A stretch of 64,000 nucleotides of DNA from Sphingomonas bisphenolicum (GTDB lineage: Bacteria > Pseudomonadota > Alphaproteobacteria > Sphingomonadales > Sphingomonadaceae), in contig NZ_AP018817.1 in assembly GCF_024349785.1 (NCBI RefSeq), positions 3,317,501-3,381,500 of the forward strand, written 5' to 3'. The notes below the pieces were generated by a model that made no database searches, had not been told where the DNA came from, and saw only the letters and a program-made list of their open reading frames with translations. Position 1 is the stretch's first letter. Every line of letters starts with the position of its first letter. Positions 50,362 through 59,535 of this stretch are shown here, in pieces. Position numbers and translations under genes: made by a program.

Positions 50362-51498
50362 ATGATCGCCGACATATCCCCCTTCCACGCCATCGCCATC
50401 AGCCGCGAAGCCCATGCGCTCGAAGCGGCGGGCCGGTCCATCCTGCATATGGAGTTCGGCCAGCCATCGACCGGCGCGCCTGCGGAGGCCATCGCCATGG
50501 CGCATCATGTGCTGGACACGGAGGCGATGGGCTATTGGGAAAGCATGCCACTTAAGGAGCGGATCGCGCGCCATTATGGCGAACGGCATGGGGTGGCGGT
50601 CGATCCCGAACAGATATTGCTGACCTGCGGCGCGTCGCCGGGGCTGGTGCTGGCGCTGACCTGCCTGTTCGCGCCCGGCGCGCGGGTTGCGACGGCGCGG
50701 CCGGGCTATGTCGCCTATCGCAATAATTTGAAGGCGCTCTATCTGGAGCCGGTCGAGGTCGCCTGCGGCCCGGCCGAACGTTATCAGATCAGCGCCGACG
50801 CGCTGGCTGCGATCGATCCGGCGCCGGACGGCCTGATCCTCGCCAGCCCGGCCAATCCCACCGGCACCATCATCCCGGCGGACGAACTTTCGCGAATCGC
50901 GGCGGTCTGTGCAGAGCGTGGCATCCGCATCATCTCGGACGAAATCTATCATGGGCTGAGCTTCGGCGAACCCGCCCGGTCGATGCTGGAGTTCGCGGCC
51001 GATGCGGTGATCGTGAACAGCTTCTCCAAATATTACAGCATGGCCGGCTGGCGGCTGGGCTGGATCCTGGTGCCGCCCGCGCTGATCGAGGCCGCGCGGG
51101 CGCGGATGGGCAATCTGTTCCTGACGCCGCCGGTGCTGGCCCAGCGCGCCGGGCTGACCGCGTTCGATTGCACCGCCGAACTGGAGGGCCATGTCGCCAG
51201 CTATCGCCGCAACCGGCAATTGCTGCTGGACGCCCTGCCCGCGCTGGGCCTGGCCAGCATCGCGCCGCCCGACGGTGCCTTCTACATCTATGCCGATATC
51301 AGCCATCTGACCAATGACAGTCTGCGCTTCTGCCAGAAGCTGCTGCGCGAAACCGGCGTGGCGACCGCGCCGGGGATCGATTTCGATCCCGTCGACGGCC
51401 ATCGCTTCATCCGCTTCAGCTTCGCGGTGTCCACCGACCGGGTCGAGGATGCGATCGCGCGGATGGTGCCATGGTTCCAGGCGCAAGGCGAGAGGTAG
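50362..51498 (+). CDS. PLP-dependent class I/II aminotransferase
   Basis: 378 residues. SPANPTGTIIP (substrate/PLP contact), DEIYHGLSF and the Schiff-base Lys in NSFSKYYSMAGWRLGW are seen, plus the C-terminal Arg in HRFIRFSFA. Fold type I aspartate-aminotransferase family; the amino acid specificity is not readable. It stands alone, divergent from the small membrane protein. Confidence 0.9.
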   Translation: MIADISPFHAIAISREAHALEAAGRSILHMEFGQPSTGAPAEAIAMAHHVLDTEAMGYWESMPLKERIARHYGERHGVAVDPEQILLTCGASPGLVLALTCLFAPGARVATARPGYVAYRNNLKALYLEPVEVACGPAERYQISADALAAIDPAPDGLILASPANPTGTIIPADELSRIAAVCAERGIRIISDEIYHGLSFGEPARSMLEFAADAVIVNSFSKYYSMAGWRLGWILVPPALIEAARARMGNLFLTPPVLAQRAGLTAFDCTAELEGHVASYRRNRQLLLDALPALGLASIAPPDGAFYIYADISHLTNDSLRFCQKLLRETGVATAPGIDFDPVDGHRFIRFSFAVSTDRVEDAIARMVPWFQAQGER

Positions 51499-51541
51499 CG
51501 CCGCCGCTTGGCTGATTTGGGTGGATGGCGGACGGTCGGGT

Positions 51542-51877
51542 TTAGATATTAATAAGGGCGTTGTCGGACCAAACATCCTCATATCCCTCAGCGACCAGAA
51601 ACCTCCAGCCCGGAGGCAGGGCTATGAACGGCAATGCCGCCGGACAATGCTCCTCCAAGTGGTAAACATGCAGCGGTCTGAAAAAATCCGGGTCATCAGA
51701 CCATTCTCCTGACCAGATGAACCATCCCGTCGTCCCACTTTCCGGCGGATGACGAAGGCCATTGAGCGGCAACTCACCTCGCAGGGCGCTCTCGGAAATG
51801 CCGACCTTGTATGTCTCGTCAGACGGCATGAATTTTGCGCCATACCGCTGACATATCTCAAGCTGCATTTCATCCAT
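51542..51877 (-). CDS. Immunity-protein-like small protein (Imm33-like, tentative)
   Basis: 111 residues: acidic, soluble, with GLRHPPESGTTGWFIWSGEW, PLHVYHLEEHCP and LPPGWRFLVAEGYEDVW. This layout recalls small proteins grouped with polymorphic-toxin immunity families, but no toxin gene lies nearby. The region has lower GC than its neighbours and no ribosome-binding site is visible before the ATG at 51877 (alternative at 51868). It may be an orphan immunity gene from horizontal transfer. Confidence 0.55.
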   Translation of the reverse strand: MDEMQLEICQRYGAKFMPSDETYKVGISESALRGELPLNGLRHPPESGTTGWFIWSGEWSDDPDFFRPLHVYHLEEHCPAALPFIALPPGWRFLVAEGYEDVWSDNALINI

Positions 51878-51991
51878 GCGCTAGATTTAGCGGGGTCTAC
51901 CTATGTCCGCTATGAGGAAGCCAGAAAACTCTTGTGATCGGCAAAAAATGGTCGCTTGCAGTCCTCCCCAATCCCTATCGGCACCGCAGGA

Positions 51992-52177
51992 TCAGCGCGC
52001 CGTCCGCTTGTACTGGCGCACCAGCCACAGGCCAGTCAGGACGGCGACCGTCAGCAGGCGCGGCGGGAGTTTTTCGAGCGCATGGGGCACGCTCCAGAAC
52101 AGCGCGTCGCCCACGCTGATGACGATCAGGACAGCCAGGCCGAACAGCAAGGGCGGCAGGATGTGGCGAACCTTCAT
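51992..52177 (-). CDS. Small two-helix membrane protein (61 aa)
   Basis: MKVRHILPPLLFGLAVLIVI, then DALFWSVPHALEKLPPRLLTVAVLTGLWLV and a basic end QYKRTAR. Two membrane segments are likely. It lies just downstream of tRNA-Leu on the same strand. A longer frame through the tRNA exists but is an artefact. Function unknown. Confidence 0.55.
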   Translation of the reverse strand: MKVRHILPPLLFGLAVLIVISVGDALFWSVPHALEKLPPRLLTVAVLTGLWLVRQYKRTAR

Positions 52178-52242
52178 GCAACGGCCATAGCATGGCTGCG
52201 CACAGCCCGCGATAGTCGGGTCGGTTATGGCAGGACAGCCAG

Positions 52243-52327
52243 TGGTGCGGGCGGTCGGAATCGAACCGACACTCCTTGCGGAACCGGATTTTGAGTCCGG
52301 CGCGTCTACCAGTTTCACCACGCCCGC
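52243..52327 (-). tRNA. tRNA-Leu (anticodon CAA)
   Basis: Read on the minus strand: acceptor stem GCGGGCG pairs with CGCCCGC, anticodon stem CCGGA/TCCGG around loop CTCAAAA (anticodon CAA), a long variable arm typical of class II tRNAs, T-arm with GGTTCGATTCC, and an encoded ACCA 3' end. The 85-nt length includes CCA. Reads UUG codons. Confidence 0.95.
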
Positions 52328-52451
52328 ACGGCTGGTGTCGGCCAGATGACAAAATCCGGCGCGGGCGTCCAGCCGAAAATCGGGCAGAGGCGCAAAAGTC
52401 GCTCCATCCCGGTTGACAGCGCCACCCGATACGCCCACATGCCGCGCTTAA

Positions 52452-52465
52452 ATGTAACGTTATAT
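52452..52465. promoter_or_regulatory. Zur-like palindrome upstream of the MerC-like gene
   Basis: ATGTAACGTTATAT, an imperfect palindrome (one mismatch in each arm around TAACGTTA), 16 bases before the start at 52482, in the core promoter position. Metal-related neighbours support a zinc-responsive operator, but the match to a Zur consensus is loose. Confidence 0.45.
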
Positions 52466-52481
52466 CATAATAGGATTGAAC

Positions 52482-52901
52482 ATGACCTCTTGCGACGACC
52501 CGCGAAAAATCGGGCTATCCGCGCCGAAGCGGACGGGCTGGCTCGATGGCTTCGCGCTTTGCGCTTCGTCGCTCTGCACGCTCCATTGCCTGGGCCTGCC
52601 GCTGCTGTTCGCACTGCTCCCCGCCCTTGCCAGCCGGATCGATCCGGGCGAATCCTTCCACCTCGTCATGCTGGTCCTGGCGGTCCCGACCAGCCTGTTC
52701 GCGCTGGCGCAGGGCTGGCGGCGGCACCGCGCGCCCGGCCTGATGCTGCCGGGCGTCGCCGGGCTGGGGCTGATGGCGATCGGGGCGCTGGCGGCGGAGG
52801 GCGCGATGGCGGAAGCGGCCTGGACGGTGGCGGGCAGCGCGTTGCTGGCGGGCGCGCACATCCTCAACTGGCGGCGCGGGCGTGGTCAGTTGCGCGCCTG
52901 A
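52482..52901 (+). CDS. MerC-domain membrane protein
   Basis: 139 residues: after a soluble stretch, CASSLCTLHCLGLPLLFAL carries the Cys residues typical of MerC, followed by further hydrophobic segments (about residues 25-45, 55-72, 85-105, 110-128). MerC mediates Hg(II) uptake in mer operons; chromosomal relatives without merA are often tied to zinc homeostasis. ATG at 52482 has AGGA at 6-nt spacing. Its 3' end overlaps the convergent CDF gene by 16 bp. Confidence 0.85.
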   Translation: MTSCDDPRKIGLSAPKRTGWLDGFALCASSLCTLHCLGLPLLFALLPALASRIDPGESFHLVMLVLAVPTSLFALAQGWRRHRAPGLMLPGVAGLGLMAIGALAAEGAMAEAAWTVAGSALLAGAHILNWRRGRGQLRA

Positions 52902-53827
52902 TCCTCGCGCCGGGGCGGCACGAAGCTGAGCTGTGCCAGCCGCCACAGCCGCTCCTCCTCGGCCGGCCAGTGTTCGGCATGGTCGAGAGGCGCCTGCGGC
53001 CCGGCATGGCCATGGATTTCGGCGCGGATCAGCCGGCCAGTCTCGCGCAGCCGCACGGTCGCGCCGGGATAGCGCGCCGCCAGCCGCTGGCCCAACGCCT
53101 GCGCATCGGGCGACAGGTCCGGGCTGGACAGGGCGCGCGGTGCGCCGTCGATCAGTTCGGCGGTCGAAGAACGCAGCGCCTTCACCCCGTCGCTGATGAT
53201 GTCGAGCGAGATGATCGCCGCCGCGACCGAATCGGCCCACCACCAGCCCAGCCCCAGGCCGATGATCCCGGCCAGCCCCGCCGCGCCGGTCAGCCAGTTG
53301 GCCTTGTTCATCAACGCGTCGGTGTGCAGCAGCTTGTCGGACAGTTTTTCCGCCAGCGGCAATTCCCTGCGGCCGATGATGAGCGGCGGGATCAGCGAAT
53401 AGACCTGCGCGCCCAGCATCAGCCACCCGAGCCAGATGTCGCGGCCGAAGACATGGACCGACGCGACCGTGGCATGTTCGGCGCGCGCCAGCGTCATCAC
53501 CGAATCCCACAACAGCAACGCCCCGGTCGCCGCCAGCGCCACCGCGGCGAGGAAGAAGCCAAGGCCATTGACCCGTTCGAAGCCGAAGGGGAAGCGGGCC
53601 GAGCGATGGCCGCGCCGTTCCATCCGCGCGGCGACAAGGAAGGCGATCGGCGGGACGAGGCCCAGCGTATCCTCGATCCAGGCGGTCTTCATCGTCTGGC
53701 TCTGGCCCATGGTCAGGCCCATCACGGCGACGATGGTGACGGTCCAGAAGATGTTCCAATATTCCAGCCGCTCCGCCTGGCGCAGCGTCTTTACGATCTC
53801 GTCGGGCAGGTCGTCGGCGCTGGTCAT
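52886..53827 (-). CDS. Cation diffusion facilitator family transporter
   Basis: 313 residues with about six membrane segments. KLSDKLLHTDALMNKANWLTG and WWWADSVAAAIISLDIISDG supply the two Asp/His pairs of the CDF metal site (HTDAxxNK and ADSVAA.. as in ZitB/YiiP). A soluble C-terminal domain is partly present. Exports divalent metals such as zinc. Coupled to the upstream lipoprotein gene by an ATGA overlap (53824-53827). Confidence 0.87.
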   Translation of the reverse strand: MTSADDLPDEIVKTLRQAERLEYWNIFWTVTIVAVMGLTMGQSQTMKTAWIEDTLGLVPPIAFLVAARMERRGHRSARFPFGFERVNGLGFFLAAVALAATGALLLWDSVMTLARAEHATVASVHVFGRDIWLGWLMLGAQVYSLIPPLIIGRRELPLAEKLSDKLLHTDALMNKANWLTGAAGLAGIIGLGLGWWWADSVAAAIISLDIISDGVKALRSSTAELIDGAPRALSSPDLSPDAQALGQRLAARYPGATVRLRETGRLIRAEIHGHAGPQAPLDHAEHWPAEEERLWRLAQLSFVPPRREDQARN

Positions 53828-54273
53828 TGCCCGGCACCCGGATCGGCTACGGCGCGGGCGGCGCTTTCCACCGTCATGATCCAGCGATTTTCGCCGTTGC
53901 GCATTGCGGCGTAATAATCGAGGCGCTTGTCCTTTCGGCCCTGCGTCGCGATCGGCGGGCTGAGCGATATACGGGTCATCCACGGGCTTTCCGGATCGAG
54001 GGGCGTGAGGACGAGATCGACGTCGCCGCGCTCCAGCGCCTGGAACAAAGGCTCGGTCGCGCCGGGGCGGATCGCGGCCCGCGCCCCGGTCTGGCGCGAC
54101 AGACGATCGAGCAGGCGGGCGGAGGCGGCACGGCCGAAATCGCCATCGCCCAGCACCAGGCCGACCCGCATCACACCGTGACGGCGGATCGCCTCGCTGC
54201 TGCCGGCCGGATCGCGCGGGAGCGCGTCGCACGCGACCAGCAGCATCATGCAGCAAAGGATCAGATTTTTCAT
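53824..54273 (-). CDS. Small solute-binding-like lipoprotein coupled to the CDF transporter
   Basis: 149 residues. Lipobox LLVACD near residue 15 gives a lipoprotein. The mature region MRVGLVLGDGDFG...GATEPLFQALERGDVDLVLTPLDPESPW resembles one lobe of family-3 extracellular solute-binding proteins, but it is only about half their length. ATGA overlap with the CDF gene makes coupling likely. Role inferred only from that: a metal or ligand sensor at the membrane. Confidence 0.72.
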   Translation of the reverse strand: MKNLILCCMMLLVACDALPRDPAGSSEAIRRHGVMRVGLVLGDGDFGRAASARLLDRLSRQTGARAAIRPGATEPLFQALERGDVDLVLTPLDPESPWMTRISLSPPIATQGRKDKRLDYYAAMRNGENRWIMTVESAARAVADPGAGQ

Positions 54274-54323
54274 TTCGATGGGAAAACGGTCGCCGAACCT
54301 GCCGGTTCCTCGATCCCGCCGCC

Positions 54324-54938
54324 TTATGCCTTTTCGCCGGGGAATGGATTGTCCTTGAGCAGTCCCGCCAGATGCGCCGCATTGCCCGCCACCATTTTCG
54401 CCGTCTTGGCGACCATCTCAGGCGTTTCCTTCAAATCCTTGAAGTCGACCGATCCCATCGCTTCGCCCACCCAATAGCAGGCGGCGACGGCGGGAATCGT
54501 CCAGCCGACATCGTTGAGCGACTGGAATATCTGCGCCGATGCGGCATGGGCGCCATCCTCATTGCCCACGATCGCCGCGACGGCGACCTTGCCATAGCTG
54601 GGCATCCGTCCCAGCTCGTCGGTTTCGGAGAGGAAGGCGTCCATCCGCTCCAGCGCCCGCTTGGCGACGCTGCCCGCCTGCCCCATCCAGATCGGCGTGC
54701 CGAGGATGAGGATGTCGGCGGCCAATATCTTCTCGCGGATGGCGGGCCAGTCGTCGCCCTCCCCCTCATCGGATGTCACGCCGGCGAGCACATTGTGGGA
54801 GGCGACCCGGATCGTATCGGCCACCTCCACATCCAGCGCCGCAAATTCTTTCGCCAGCACCGCGATCATCGCGTCCGTCGAACTGGGCTGTCCGGTGTCG
54901 CGCTTCAACGTGCAGTTGAGCGGCTGGACCTTGAGCAT
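54324..54938 (-). CDS. Flavodoxin-like NADPH-dependent FMN reductase family protein
   Basis: 204 residues. The DILILGTPIWMGQAGSVAKRALERMD segment and AAIVGNEDGAHAASAQIFQSLNDVGW fit the flavodoxin-like fold 2 (WrbA/NADPH:FMN reductase type). Binds FMN and reduces quinones or FMN. ATG at 54938 with a strong AAGGAGAGAC upstream. An EcfG-like GGAAC-N16-CGCT sequence lies upstream (54976-55000). Confidence 0.82.
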   Translation of the reverse strand: MLKVQPLNCTLKRDTGQPSSTDAMIAVLAKEFAALDVEVADTIRVASHNVLAGVTSDEGEGDDWPAIREKILAADILILGTPIWMGQAGSVAKRALERMDAFLSETDELGRMPSYGKVAVAAIVGNEDGAHAASAQIFQSLNDVGWTIPAVAACYWVGEAMGSVDFKDLKETPEMVAKTAKMVAGNAAHLAGLLKDNPFPGEKA

Positions 54939-54975
54939 ATGTCTCTCCTTTTTTGCGGAAGCAAAGTTCGCTTCA

Positions 54976-55000
54976 AGCGTTGGGAGAGACCCTATGTTCC
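54976..55000 (-). promoter_or_regulatory. Possible EcfG-type promoter of the flavodoxin-like gene
   Basis: On the minus strand GGAAC (55000-54996), 16-nt spacer, CGCT (54979-54976), one mismatch in the -10 box. About 38 bases upstream of the start. Confidence 0.35.
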
Positions 55001-55139
55001 ACCGTGGGCGGGCCATTATGCGACAGGATGTTGCAGCGCATCGACTTGATCGATAGCCTTCTTGCGTAACGATCCGCGGCCGCTATAAGGGCGCCTTCGT
55101 GCAGACATAGACAATCTTCAAACGGAGAAGGACCATCCT

Positions 55140-56615
55140 TTGACCGAGCCGTCTGCTACGTTCCTGTTATTTGGCGCCACGGGTGACCTGGCCCGCCGGA
55201 TGATCTTTCCATCGCTCTATAATCTTCTGTCGGACGGTTTGCTGCCCGACGACTTCCTGATCGTGGCCTCCGGCCGGTCGGCAATGGACGACGACGCCTT
55301 TCGCCAGGAAGTCGATGCCGCGCTGCACCAGTTCCTGCCCGCCGACCGCTATGATGCGGACCTCGCGGCGCGGTTCGGCACGCTGATCGGCTATCAGCCG
55401 GTCGATGCGGGCAATGCCGACCAGTTTGCGGCGCTCGCCCGGCGAATCGACGGACGGCTGGAACGCGGCCTGTCCGTCTATCTGTCCACCCCGCCATCCC
55501 TGTTCGCGCCGACCGCGCAGGGCCTGGCGGATGCCGGCCTCATCACGCCCCACACCCGGATCGCGATGGAAAAGCCGATCGGCAAGGACCTGGCCTCGTC
55601 CAAAATCGTCAATGACGGGATCGGCGCGCTGTTCGCCGAAGAACAGATTTTCCGCGTCGACCATTATCTGGGCAAGGAAACCGTCCAGAACCTGCTGGCG
55701 CTGCGCTTCGGCAACGTCATGTTCGAACCCTTGTGGAACACCACGGCGATCGACCATGTGCAGATCACCGTGGGCGAGACGGTCGGGCTGGAAGGCCGCG
55801 TCTCCTATTATGACGGGGTCGGCGCGCTGCGCGACATGGTGCAGAATCACATGCTCCAGATTCTGTCGATCATCGCAATGGAGCCGCCCGCGCGGATGGA
55901 CCCGACCGCGGTGCGCGACGAAAAGGTGAAGGCGTTGCGGTCGCTGCGGCCGATGACCGCCGAGACGGTCAAGAATCTGAGCGTGCGCGGCCAATATACG
56001 CCGGGCGCGGTCGGCGGGCAGATCGTCACCGGCTATGCCGACGAACTGGGCCAGCCGTCCGACACCGAAACCTTCGTGGCGCTGAAAGCCTATATCGACA
56101 ACTGGCGCTGGCAGGGCGTGCCCTTCTACCTGCGCACCGGGAAACGAATGCCCGCGCGCCAGTCCGAAATCGTGATCCAGTTCAAGCCGGTGCGCCACAG
56201 CATCTTCGGCCGCGACGGACAGCATGGTGCCGGCGGCACGGGCCTGGAGCCGAACACATTGGTCATCCGGTTGCAGCCGGAAGAATATATCCGCCTGCAG
56301 ATCATGACCAAGCGGCCGGGGCTGGAGCGCCAGGTGCAGCTTGAGGAGGTGACGCTGGACGTGTCGCTGACTGCCGCCTTCGCCGGGCAGCGGCGCCGCA
56401 TCGCCTATGAACGACTGATCCTGGACCTGCTGGCCGGCGACCAGACCCTGTTCGTCCGCCGCGACGAGGTGGAAGCCCAGTGGACATGGATCGATTCGAT
56501 CATCGACGGGTGGAAGGAGGCCAATGTGAAGCCCGCCGCCTATTCTTCGGGGAACTGGGGTCCGTCTGCGGCCATTGCCCTTATCGAACGTGACGGAGCC
56601 AGCTGGCATGACTGA
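55140..56615 (+). CDS. zwf: Glucose-6-phosphate 1-dehydrogenase
   Basis: 491 residues. Cofactor motif [10 protein letters not shown] (about residues 11-20), IAMEKPIG and the substrate block RVDHYLGKE (about residues 172-180) are exact. Oxidises glucose-6-phosphate to the lactone. The start codon is TTG at 55140, with GGAGAAGGA 8-14 bases upstream; no ATG or GTG lies earlier in frame. First gene of zwf-edd-glk-eda; the edd start overlaps its last codons. Confidence 0.97.
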   Translation: MTEPSATFLLFGATGDLARRMIFPSLYNLLSDGLLPDDFLIVASGRSAMDDDAFRQEVDAALHQFLPADRYDADLAARFGTLIGYQPVDAGNADQFAALARRIDGRLERGLSVYLSTPPSLFAPTAQGLADAGLITPHTRIAMEKPIGKDLASSKIVNDGIGALFAEEQIFRVDHYLGKETVQNLLALRFGNVMFEPLWNTTAIDHVQITVGETVGLEGRVSYYDGVGALRDMVQNHMLQILSIIAMEPPARMDPTAVRDEKVKALRSLRPMTAETVKNLSVRGQYTPGAVGGQIVTGYADELGQPSDTETFVALKAYIDNWRWQGVPFYLRTGKRMPARQSEIVIQFKPVRHSIFGRDGQHGAGGTGLEPNTLVIRLQPEEYIRLQIMTKRPGLERQVQLEEVTLDVSLTAAFAGQRRRIAYERLILDLLAGDQTLFVRRDEVEAQWTWIDSIIDGWKEANVKPAAYSSGNWGPSAAIALIERDGASWHD

Positions 56616-58449
56616 CCTACATCCCGTAATCGCCAAGGTGACGGAGCGCATCGTGCAGCGCAGCGCCGCGTCGCGCCTCAAATATCTCGACCTGATCGAG
56701 CGCGGACGCGACGCGGGCACCAATCGCGATCAACTGTCCTGCGGCAACCTCGCCCATGGCTTTGCCGCGAGCGGCGAGGACAAGGCCGTGATCCGCACCG
56801 GCCGGGCGATGAACATCGGCATCGTGACGTCGTATAACGACATGCTCTCGGCGCATCAGCCCTATGGCCGCTACCCTGAGCAGATCAAGATCGCGGCGCG
56901 CGAAGTCGGCGCCACGGCGCAGGTGGCGGGCGGCGTGCCGGCGATGTGCGACGGCGTGACGCAGGGGCAGGCAGGCATGGACCTGTCGCTGTTCAGCCGC
57001 GACACCATTGCGCTGTCGACCGCCGTGTCGCTCAGCCATGCGATGTTCGAAGGCGCGCTGCTGCTGGGCATATGCGACAAGATCGTGCCCGGCCTGCTGA
57101 TCGGCGCGCTGCGTTTCGGGCATCTGCCCACGATCCTGATCCCGGCGGGACCGATGCCCTCGGGCCTGGCCAACAAGGAAAAGGTCCGCATCCGCCAGCT
57201 CTACGCCGAAGGCAAGGTCGGCAGGGACGAGCTGCTCGAATCCGAAAGCGCCTCCTATCATGGCGCGGGCACCTGCACCTTCTATGGCACCGCCAACAGC
57301 AATCAGATGATGATGGAGATGATGGGCCTGCACATGCCCGGCTCCGCCTTCGTCAATCCGGGCACGAAGCTTCGCAGCGAACTGACCCGCGCGGCGACGC
57401 ACAGGATCGCTGACATTGGGTGGGCCAAAGACGGGCAGCCAAATGATGACTATCGCCCGCTCGGCCATTGCGTCGATGAAAAGGCGATCGTCAACGCGAT
57501 CATCGGCCTGATGGCGACGGGCGGCTCCACCAACCATGCGATCCATGTGCCGGCGATCGCGCGGGCGGCGGGCATCCATGTCGACTGGACCGATTTCGCC
57601 GAGATTTCCGACGTGGTGCCGTTGCTGGCGCGGGTCTATCCCAATGGTTCGGGCGATGTGAACCATTTCCACGCCGCGGGCGGCATGGCCTATATCATCC
57701 GGGAATTGCTGGAAAATGGCCTGCTGCATCGCGACATCCTGACGGTCGCGCGGGCGGACCTGACCGACTATGGCAAGGAACCGGTGCTGGAGGATGAAGC
57801 GCTGCAATGGCGCGATGTGCCAGCGTCGCGCGACGAGGCGATGCTGCGCCCGGTGTCCAATCCATTCAGCGCCGATGGCGGGATGCGCCTGCTGGCCGGC
57901 AATCTGGGCCGTTGCGTCATGAAGGTCAGCGCCGTTGATCCGGTCCGCTGGACGATCGAGGCGCCCGCCGCCGTGTTCCAGGACCAGGACGATGTGCTGC
58001 GCGCCTTCAAGGCGGGCGAACTGGAGCGCGACGTCGTGGTCGTCGTCCGCTTCCAGGGGCCAAAGGCCAACGGGATGCCCGAACTGCACAAGCTGACCCC
58101 GGCGCTGGGCGTATTGCAGGATCGCGGGTTCAAGGTCGCATTGCTGACTGACGGGCGCATGTCCGGCGCCTCCGGCAAGGTGCCTGCCGCCATCCACCTG
58201 TCACCCGAAGCCTTGGGCGGCGGTCCGATCGGCAAACTGCGCGACGGCGATCTGGTGCGGGTCTGCGCGCAGACCGGCGCGGTCGATGCGCTGGTCGATG
58301 CGGCGACATGGGAAGCGCGGGACATTCCTCCCGCCCCGCCCCCGCCCTACGACACCGGCCGCGAACTGTTCGCCCTGTTCCGCCATCACAGCGACCTCGC
58401 CGAACAGGGCGCGTCGCCGATCCTGGCGGCGATGGAAAGCGAGATTTGA
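56608..58449 (+). CDS. edd: 6-phosphogluconate dehydratase
   Basis: 613 residues. Fe-S-cluster Cys in [23 protein letters not shown] and [14 protein letters not shown] are conserved, as in the IlvD/Edd family. Converts 6-phosphogluconate to 2-keto-3-deoxy-6-phosphogluconate. ATG at 56608 ([11 protein letters not shown]) overlaps the zwf 3' end by 8 bp. Followed by a dispersed repeat and glk. Confidence 0.97.
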   Translation: MTDLHPVIAKVTERIVQRSAASRLKYLDLIERGRDAGTNRDQLSCGNLAHGFAASGEDKAVIRTGRAMNIGIVTSYNDMLSAHQPYGRYPEQIKIAAREVGATAQVAGGVPAMCDGVTQGQAGMDLSLFSRDTIALSTAVSLSHAMFEGALLLGICDKIVPGLLIGALRFGHLPTILIPAGPMPSGLANKEKVRIRQLYAEGKVGRDELLESESASYHGAGTCTFYGTANSNQMMMEMMGLHMPGSAFVNPGTKLRSELTRAATHRIADIGWAKDGQPNDDYRPLGHCVDEKAIVNAIIGLMATGGSTNHAIHVPAIARAAGIHVDWTDFAEISDVVPLLARVYPNGSGDVNHFHAAGGMAYIIRELLENGLLHRDILTVARADLTDYGKEPVLEDEALQWRDVPASRDEAMLRPVSNPFSADGGMRLLAGNLGRCVMKVSAVDPVRWTIEAPAAVFQDQDDVLRAFKAGELERDVVVVVRFQGPKANGMPELHKLTPALGVLQDRGFKVALLTDGRMSGASGKVPAAIHLSPEALGGGPIGKLRDGDLVRVCAQTGAVDALVDAATWEARDIPPAPPPPYDTGRELFALFRHHSDLAEQGASPILAAMESEI

Positions 58450-58456
58450 TTTAGAC

Positions 58457-58548
58457 CCGTTCGGCCCCTCGACTTACTCGGGAGAGCCTGTCGAAGCCCT
58501 TCTCTTCTCCCAAGAAGAGTTGCCCTTCGACAAGCTCAGGGCGAACGG
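58457..58548. repeat. Dispersed inverted repeat, copy 5 (between edd and glk)
   Basis: Left end CCGTTCGGCCCCTCGACTTA (somewhat diverged), GAGCCTGTCGAAGCCC, and right end GGGCAACTCTTCTT... then GACAAGCTCAGGGCGAACGG. The right end abuts GATGGAGAGTGAC, the ribosome-binding region of glk. Confidence 0.85.
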
Positions 58549-58560
58549 ATGGAGAGTGAC

Positions 58561-59535
58561 ATGACCGACATCATAGCCGCCGACATCGGCGGAACCAACG
58601 CCCGTTTCGCTCGCGCGTCGCTGGACGCCAAAGGCGTGCCGACGCTTGGCACCGTGCGCAAATATAAGGTCGCCGACTATCCCAGCCTGCAAAGCTGCTG
58701 GGCGGCGTTCGCCGAAGACGAGCAGAAGGCAGGCGATGGCGACCTGCCCCGCGCCGCCTCGATCGCCTTCGCCACCGCCATCGGGCGGGACGTCATCAAG
58801 CTGACCAACAGCAATTGGGTGATCCGCGCCGATACGCTGGCCGACGACATCGGCGTCGATACCGTCCGCCTCGTCAATGATTTCGAGGCGGTGGGCCATG
58901 CCGTGTCGCGCCTGCCGGCCGAGAATCTGCCGCTGCTGTTCGGCGAGGATCGTCCCTTCCCCACCGATGGCGGGGTCACCATCCTTGGCCCCGGCACCGG
59001 CCTGGGCGTTGCCATGATCGCCTATGACCAGGGTCGCCCCCATGTCATCGCGACCGAGGGCGGCCATCTCGACTTCGCCCCGCTCGACCCTATCGAGGAG
59101 AAAATCCTCTCCTATCTGCGCGACAAATTCCTGCGCGTATCGACCGAGCGGATCGTGTCGGGGCCGGGCCTCAACTATATCTACAAGGCATTGGCGACGA
59201 TAGGCCATGACCGGGTCGTGCTGATGGAAGACCCCGAACTGTGGCAGGCGGCGCTGGACGGCAGCGACGAATTCGCCCGCCGCGCGCTCGACCGCTTCTG
59301 CCTCTGCTACGGATCGGTCGCCGGCGACCTCGCGCTGGCCCATGGCCCGCACAGCGTCGTGCTGGCCGGCGGCCTGACCCAGCGGATGGGCGACTTCCTG
59401 CAACAGAGCGGGTTCCACACCCGCTTCAAGGCCAAGGGCCGGTTCGAAAGCCTGATGGCTGGCGTGCCGATCCGCCTGGCCGTCCATGATGAAATCGGCC
59501 TGTTCGGGGCCGCCGCAGCCTTTCGGGAGATATGA
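58561..59535 (+). CDS. glk: Glucokinase
   Basis: 324 residues of the Glk (COG0837) family. ATP-binding AADIGGTNARFA, catalytic Asp in LVNDFEAVGHAV and GPGTGLGVAM are conserved. Phosphorylates glucose for entry into the Entner-Doudoroff pathway. The ATG at 58561 gives MTDIIAADIGG; another ATG four codons earlier (58549) sits inside the ribosome-binding region. ATGA overlap with eda at the 3' end. Confidence 0.94.
   Translation: MTDIIAADIGGTNARFARASLDAKGVPTLGTVRKYKVADYPSLQSCWAAFAEDEQKAGDGDLPRAASIAFATAIGRDVIKLTNSNWVIRADTLADDIGVDTVRLVNDFEAVGHAVSRLPAENLPLLFGEDRPFPTDGGVTILGPGTGLGVAMIAYDQGRPHVIATEGGHLDFAPLDPIEEKILSYLRDKFLRVSTERIVSGPGLNYIYKALATIGHDRVVLMEDPELWQAALDGSDEFARRALDRFCLCYGSVAGDLALAHGPHSVVLAGGLTQRMGDFLQQSGFHTRFKAKGRFESLMAGVPIRLAVHDEIGLFGAAAAFREI

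Noticed and set aside
52178..52438. In-frame extension of the 61-residue protein reading VVKLVDAPDSKSGSARSVGS
   Set aside because: Translation of the tRNA-Leu gene itself, a known artefact.
52346..53914. A 522-codon plus-strand frame over the MerC and CDF genes
   Set aside because: Overlaps two genes with clear domain motifs in other frames; composition is shadow-like.
56617..58197. A 526-codon minus-strand frame opposite edd
   Set aside because: Shadow ORF with His/Asp/Arg-rich low-complexity composition.
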